DNA from: Limnobacter alexandrii
GTDB taxonomy: Bacteria > Pseudomonadota > Gammaproteobacteria > Burkholderiales > Burkholderiaceae_B
Reading direction: 5' to 3'
Length of the DNA: 64,000 nucleotides
Assembly: GCF_005871185.1 (NCBI RefSeq)
Contig: NZ_SWKN01000008.1
Span: 248,001 to 312,000 of the forward strand
Made by a program: the position numbers and the translations under genes. The notes under the pieces are model-generated. The model did no database searches. It was given only the letters and a program-made list of their open reading frames with translations, and was not told the origin of the DNA. How positions within the stretch are numbered: position 1 is the first letter of the stretch; the number at the start of each line of letters is the position of its first letter. Below are positions 63,599-64,000 of this stretch, in pieces.

Positions 63599-64000
63599 AT
63601 GAGCCAGTACCAAGAATCGTCTATTCGCGTCCTTAAAGGGTTAGAGCCTGTCAAGCAGCGCCCTGGCATGTACACCCGCACCGATTGTCCCTTGCACATC
63701 ATTCAAGAGGTCATCGACAACGCGGCTGATGAAGCTTTGGGTGGTTTTGGTTCAAGAATTACGGTGACCATTCACACAGACGGCAGCGTGTCTGTGCAGG
63801 ACGAAGGGCGGGGCATCCCGATTGGCCTTCACCCCGAGGAAAAAGTGCCAGTCATTGAACTGGTGTTCACCCGTTTGCATGCAGGTGGCAAGTTCAACAA
63901 GGCCGATGGCGGCGCTTATCGCTTCTCAGGCGGCCTGCATGGTGTGGGTGTGTCGGTCACCAATGCCTTGTCGACTCGCCTTGAGGTGAGTGCGGTACGC
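63599..64000 (+). CDS. parE: DNA topoisomerase IV subunit B (5' part, runs off the window)
   Basis: The first 134 residues read [19 protein letters not shown], then [11 protein letters not shown] with the ATP-site Glu/Asn, DEGRGIPI and [17 protein letters not shown]. This is the GHKL ATPase of ParE. The TDCP variant after GMY separates it from GyrB. The rest lies outside the window. Confidence 0.92.
   Translation, partial: MSQYQESSIRVLKGLEPVKQRPGMYTRTDCPLHIIQEVIDNAADEALGGFGSRITVTIHTDGSVSVQDEGRGIPIGLHPEEKVPVIELVFTRLHAGGKFNKADGGAYRFSGGLHGVGVSVTNALSTRLEVSAVR

Overview
The window looks like the chromosome of a betaproteobacterium of the Burkholderiales, and the combination of a complete sox thiosulfate-oxidation operon, a cyo-type quinol oxidase and the thrS-infC-rpmI-rplT-pheS-pheT-ihfA-merR translation cluster fits a Limnobacter-like heterotrophic sulfur oxidiser. 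This placement is inferred from gene content and protein style; no 16S rRNA is present.

Layout. 1-8.8 kb: the end of a UDP-diacylglucosamine pyrophosphatase-like gene, tRNA-Val, then the conserved translation/IHF cluster ending in tRNA-Pro. infC probably starts with the rare codon ATC. 8.8-14.3 kb: accessory DNA, with a membrane protein of unknown function, a 2.1 kb gene for a nuclease-domain protein flanked by about 1 kb of gene-poor decayed sequence, and a Tlde1-type peptidoglycan-targeting toxin overlapping a small membrane protein that is probably its immunity partner. 14.3-19.3 kb: ExoD, a TetR repressor with two near-identical operators, and two surface lipoprotein hydrolases (SGNH and GH31). 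19.3-23.5 kb: a KdpDE-like two-component system next to the potassium transporter Kup. 23.5-37.6 kb: mostly metabolic and housekeeping genes (flavoprotein, exported methyltransferase, NYN-LOTUS protein, SDR/quinone reductase pair, Rnk, LON-domain protein, LysE/LysR pair, a DUF305-LVIVD-enoyl-CoA hydratase operon, nitronate monooxygenase with an MFS transporter).

37.7-44.5 kb: cyoABCD, a SURF1 assembly factor and a RegB/RegA redox two-component system on one strand. The oxidase sits beside its likely redox regulator. 45.6-52.6 kb: soxCDYZAXB plus a periplasmic thioredoxin, preceded by a tandem AT-rich palindrome that may be the operator. SoxCD oxidises SoxY-bound sulfur, SoxAX loads thiosulfate onto SoxYZ, SoxB hydrolyses sulfate off, and electrons flow to the respiratory chain. 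52.6-59.3 kb: a TPR response regulator whose phosphoacceptor is Glu, then a TRAP-like tripartite transport locus whose permease carries an extra C-terminal NTF2-like domain.

59.6-63.3 kb is the most interesting part: two ECF sigma factors, an enhancer-binding protein with a GAFTGA motif, a short Ser-rich protein, an unknown protein and a protein resembling a type III secretion chaperone. The first sigma gene has a -24/-12 type promoter candidate. The short gene is preceded by an exact match to the HrpL 'hrp box' (GGAACC-N15-CCACTCA), and a near match lies upstream of the second sigma gene. This looks like an HrpS-HrpL style cascade controlling type III secretion, without the secretion apparatus in the window. 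The window closes with the start of parE. No insertion sequence, CRISPR array, rRNA or phage was recognised.
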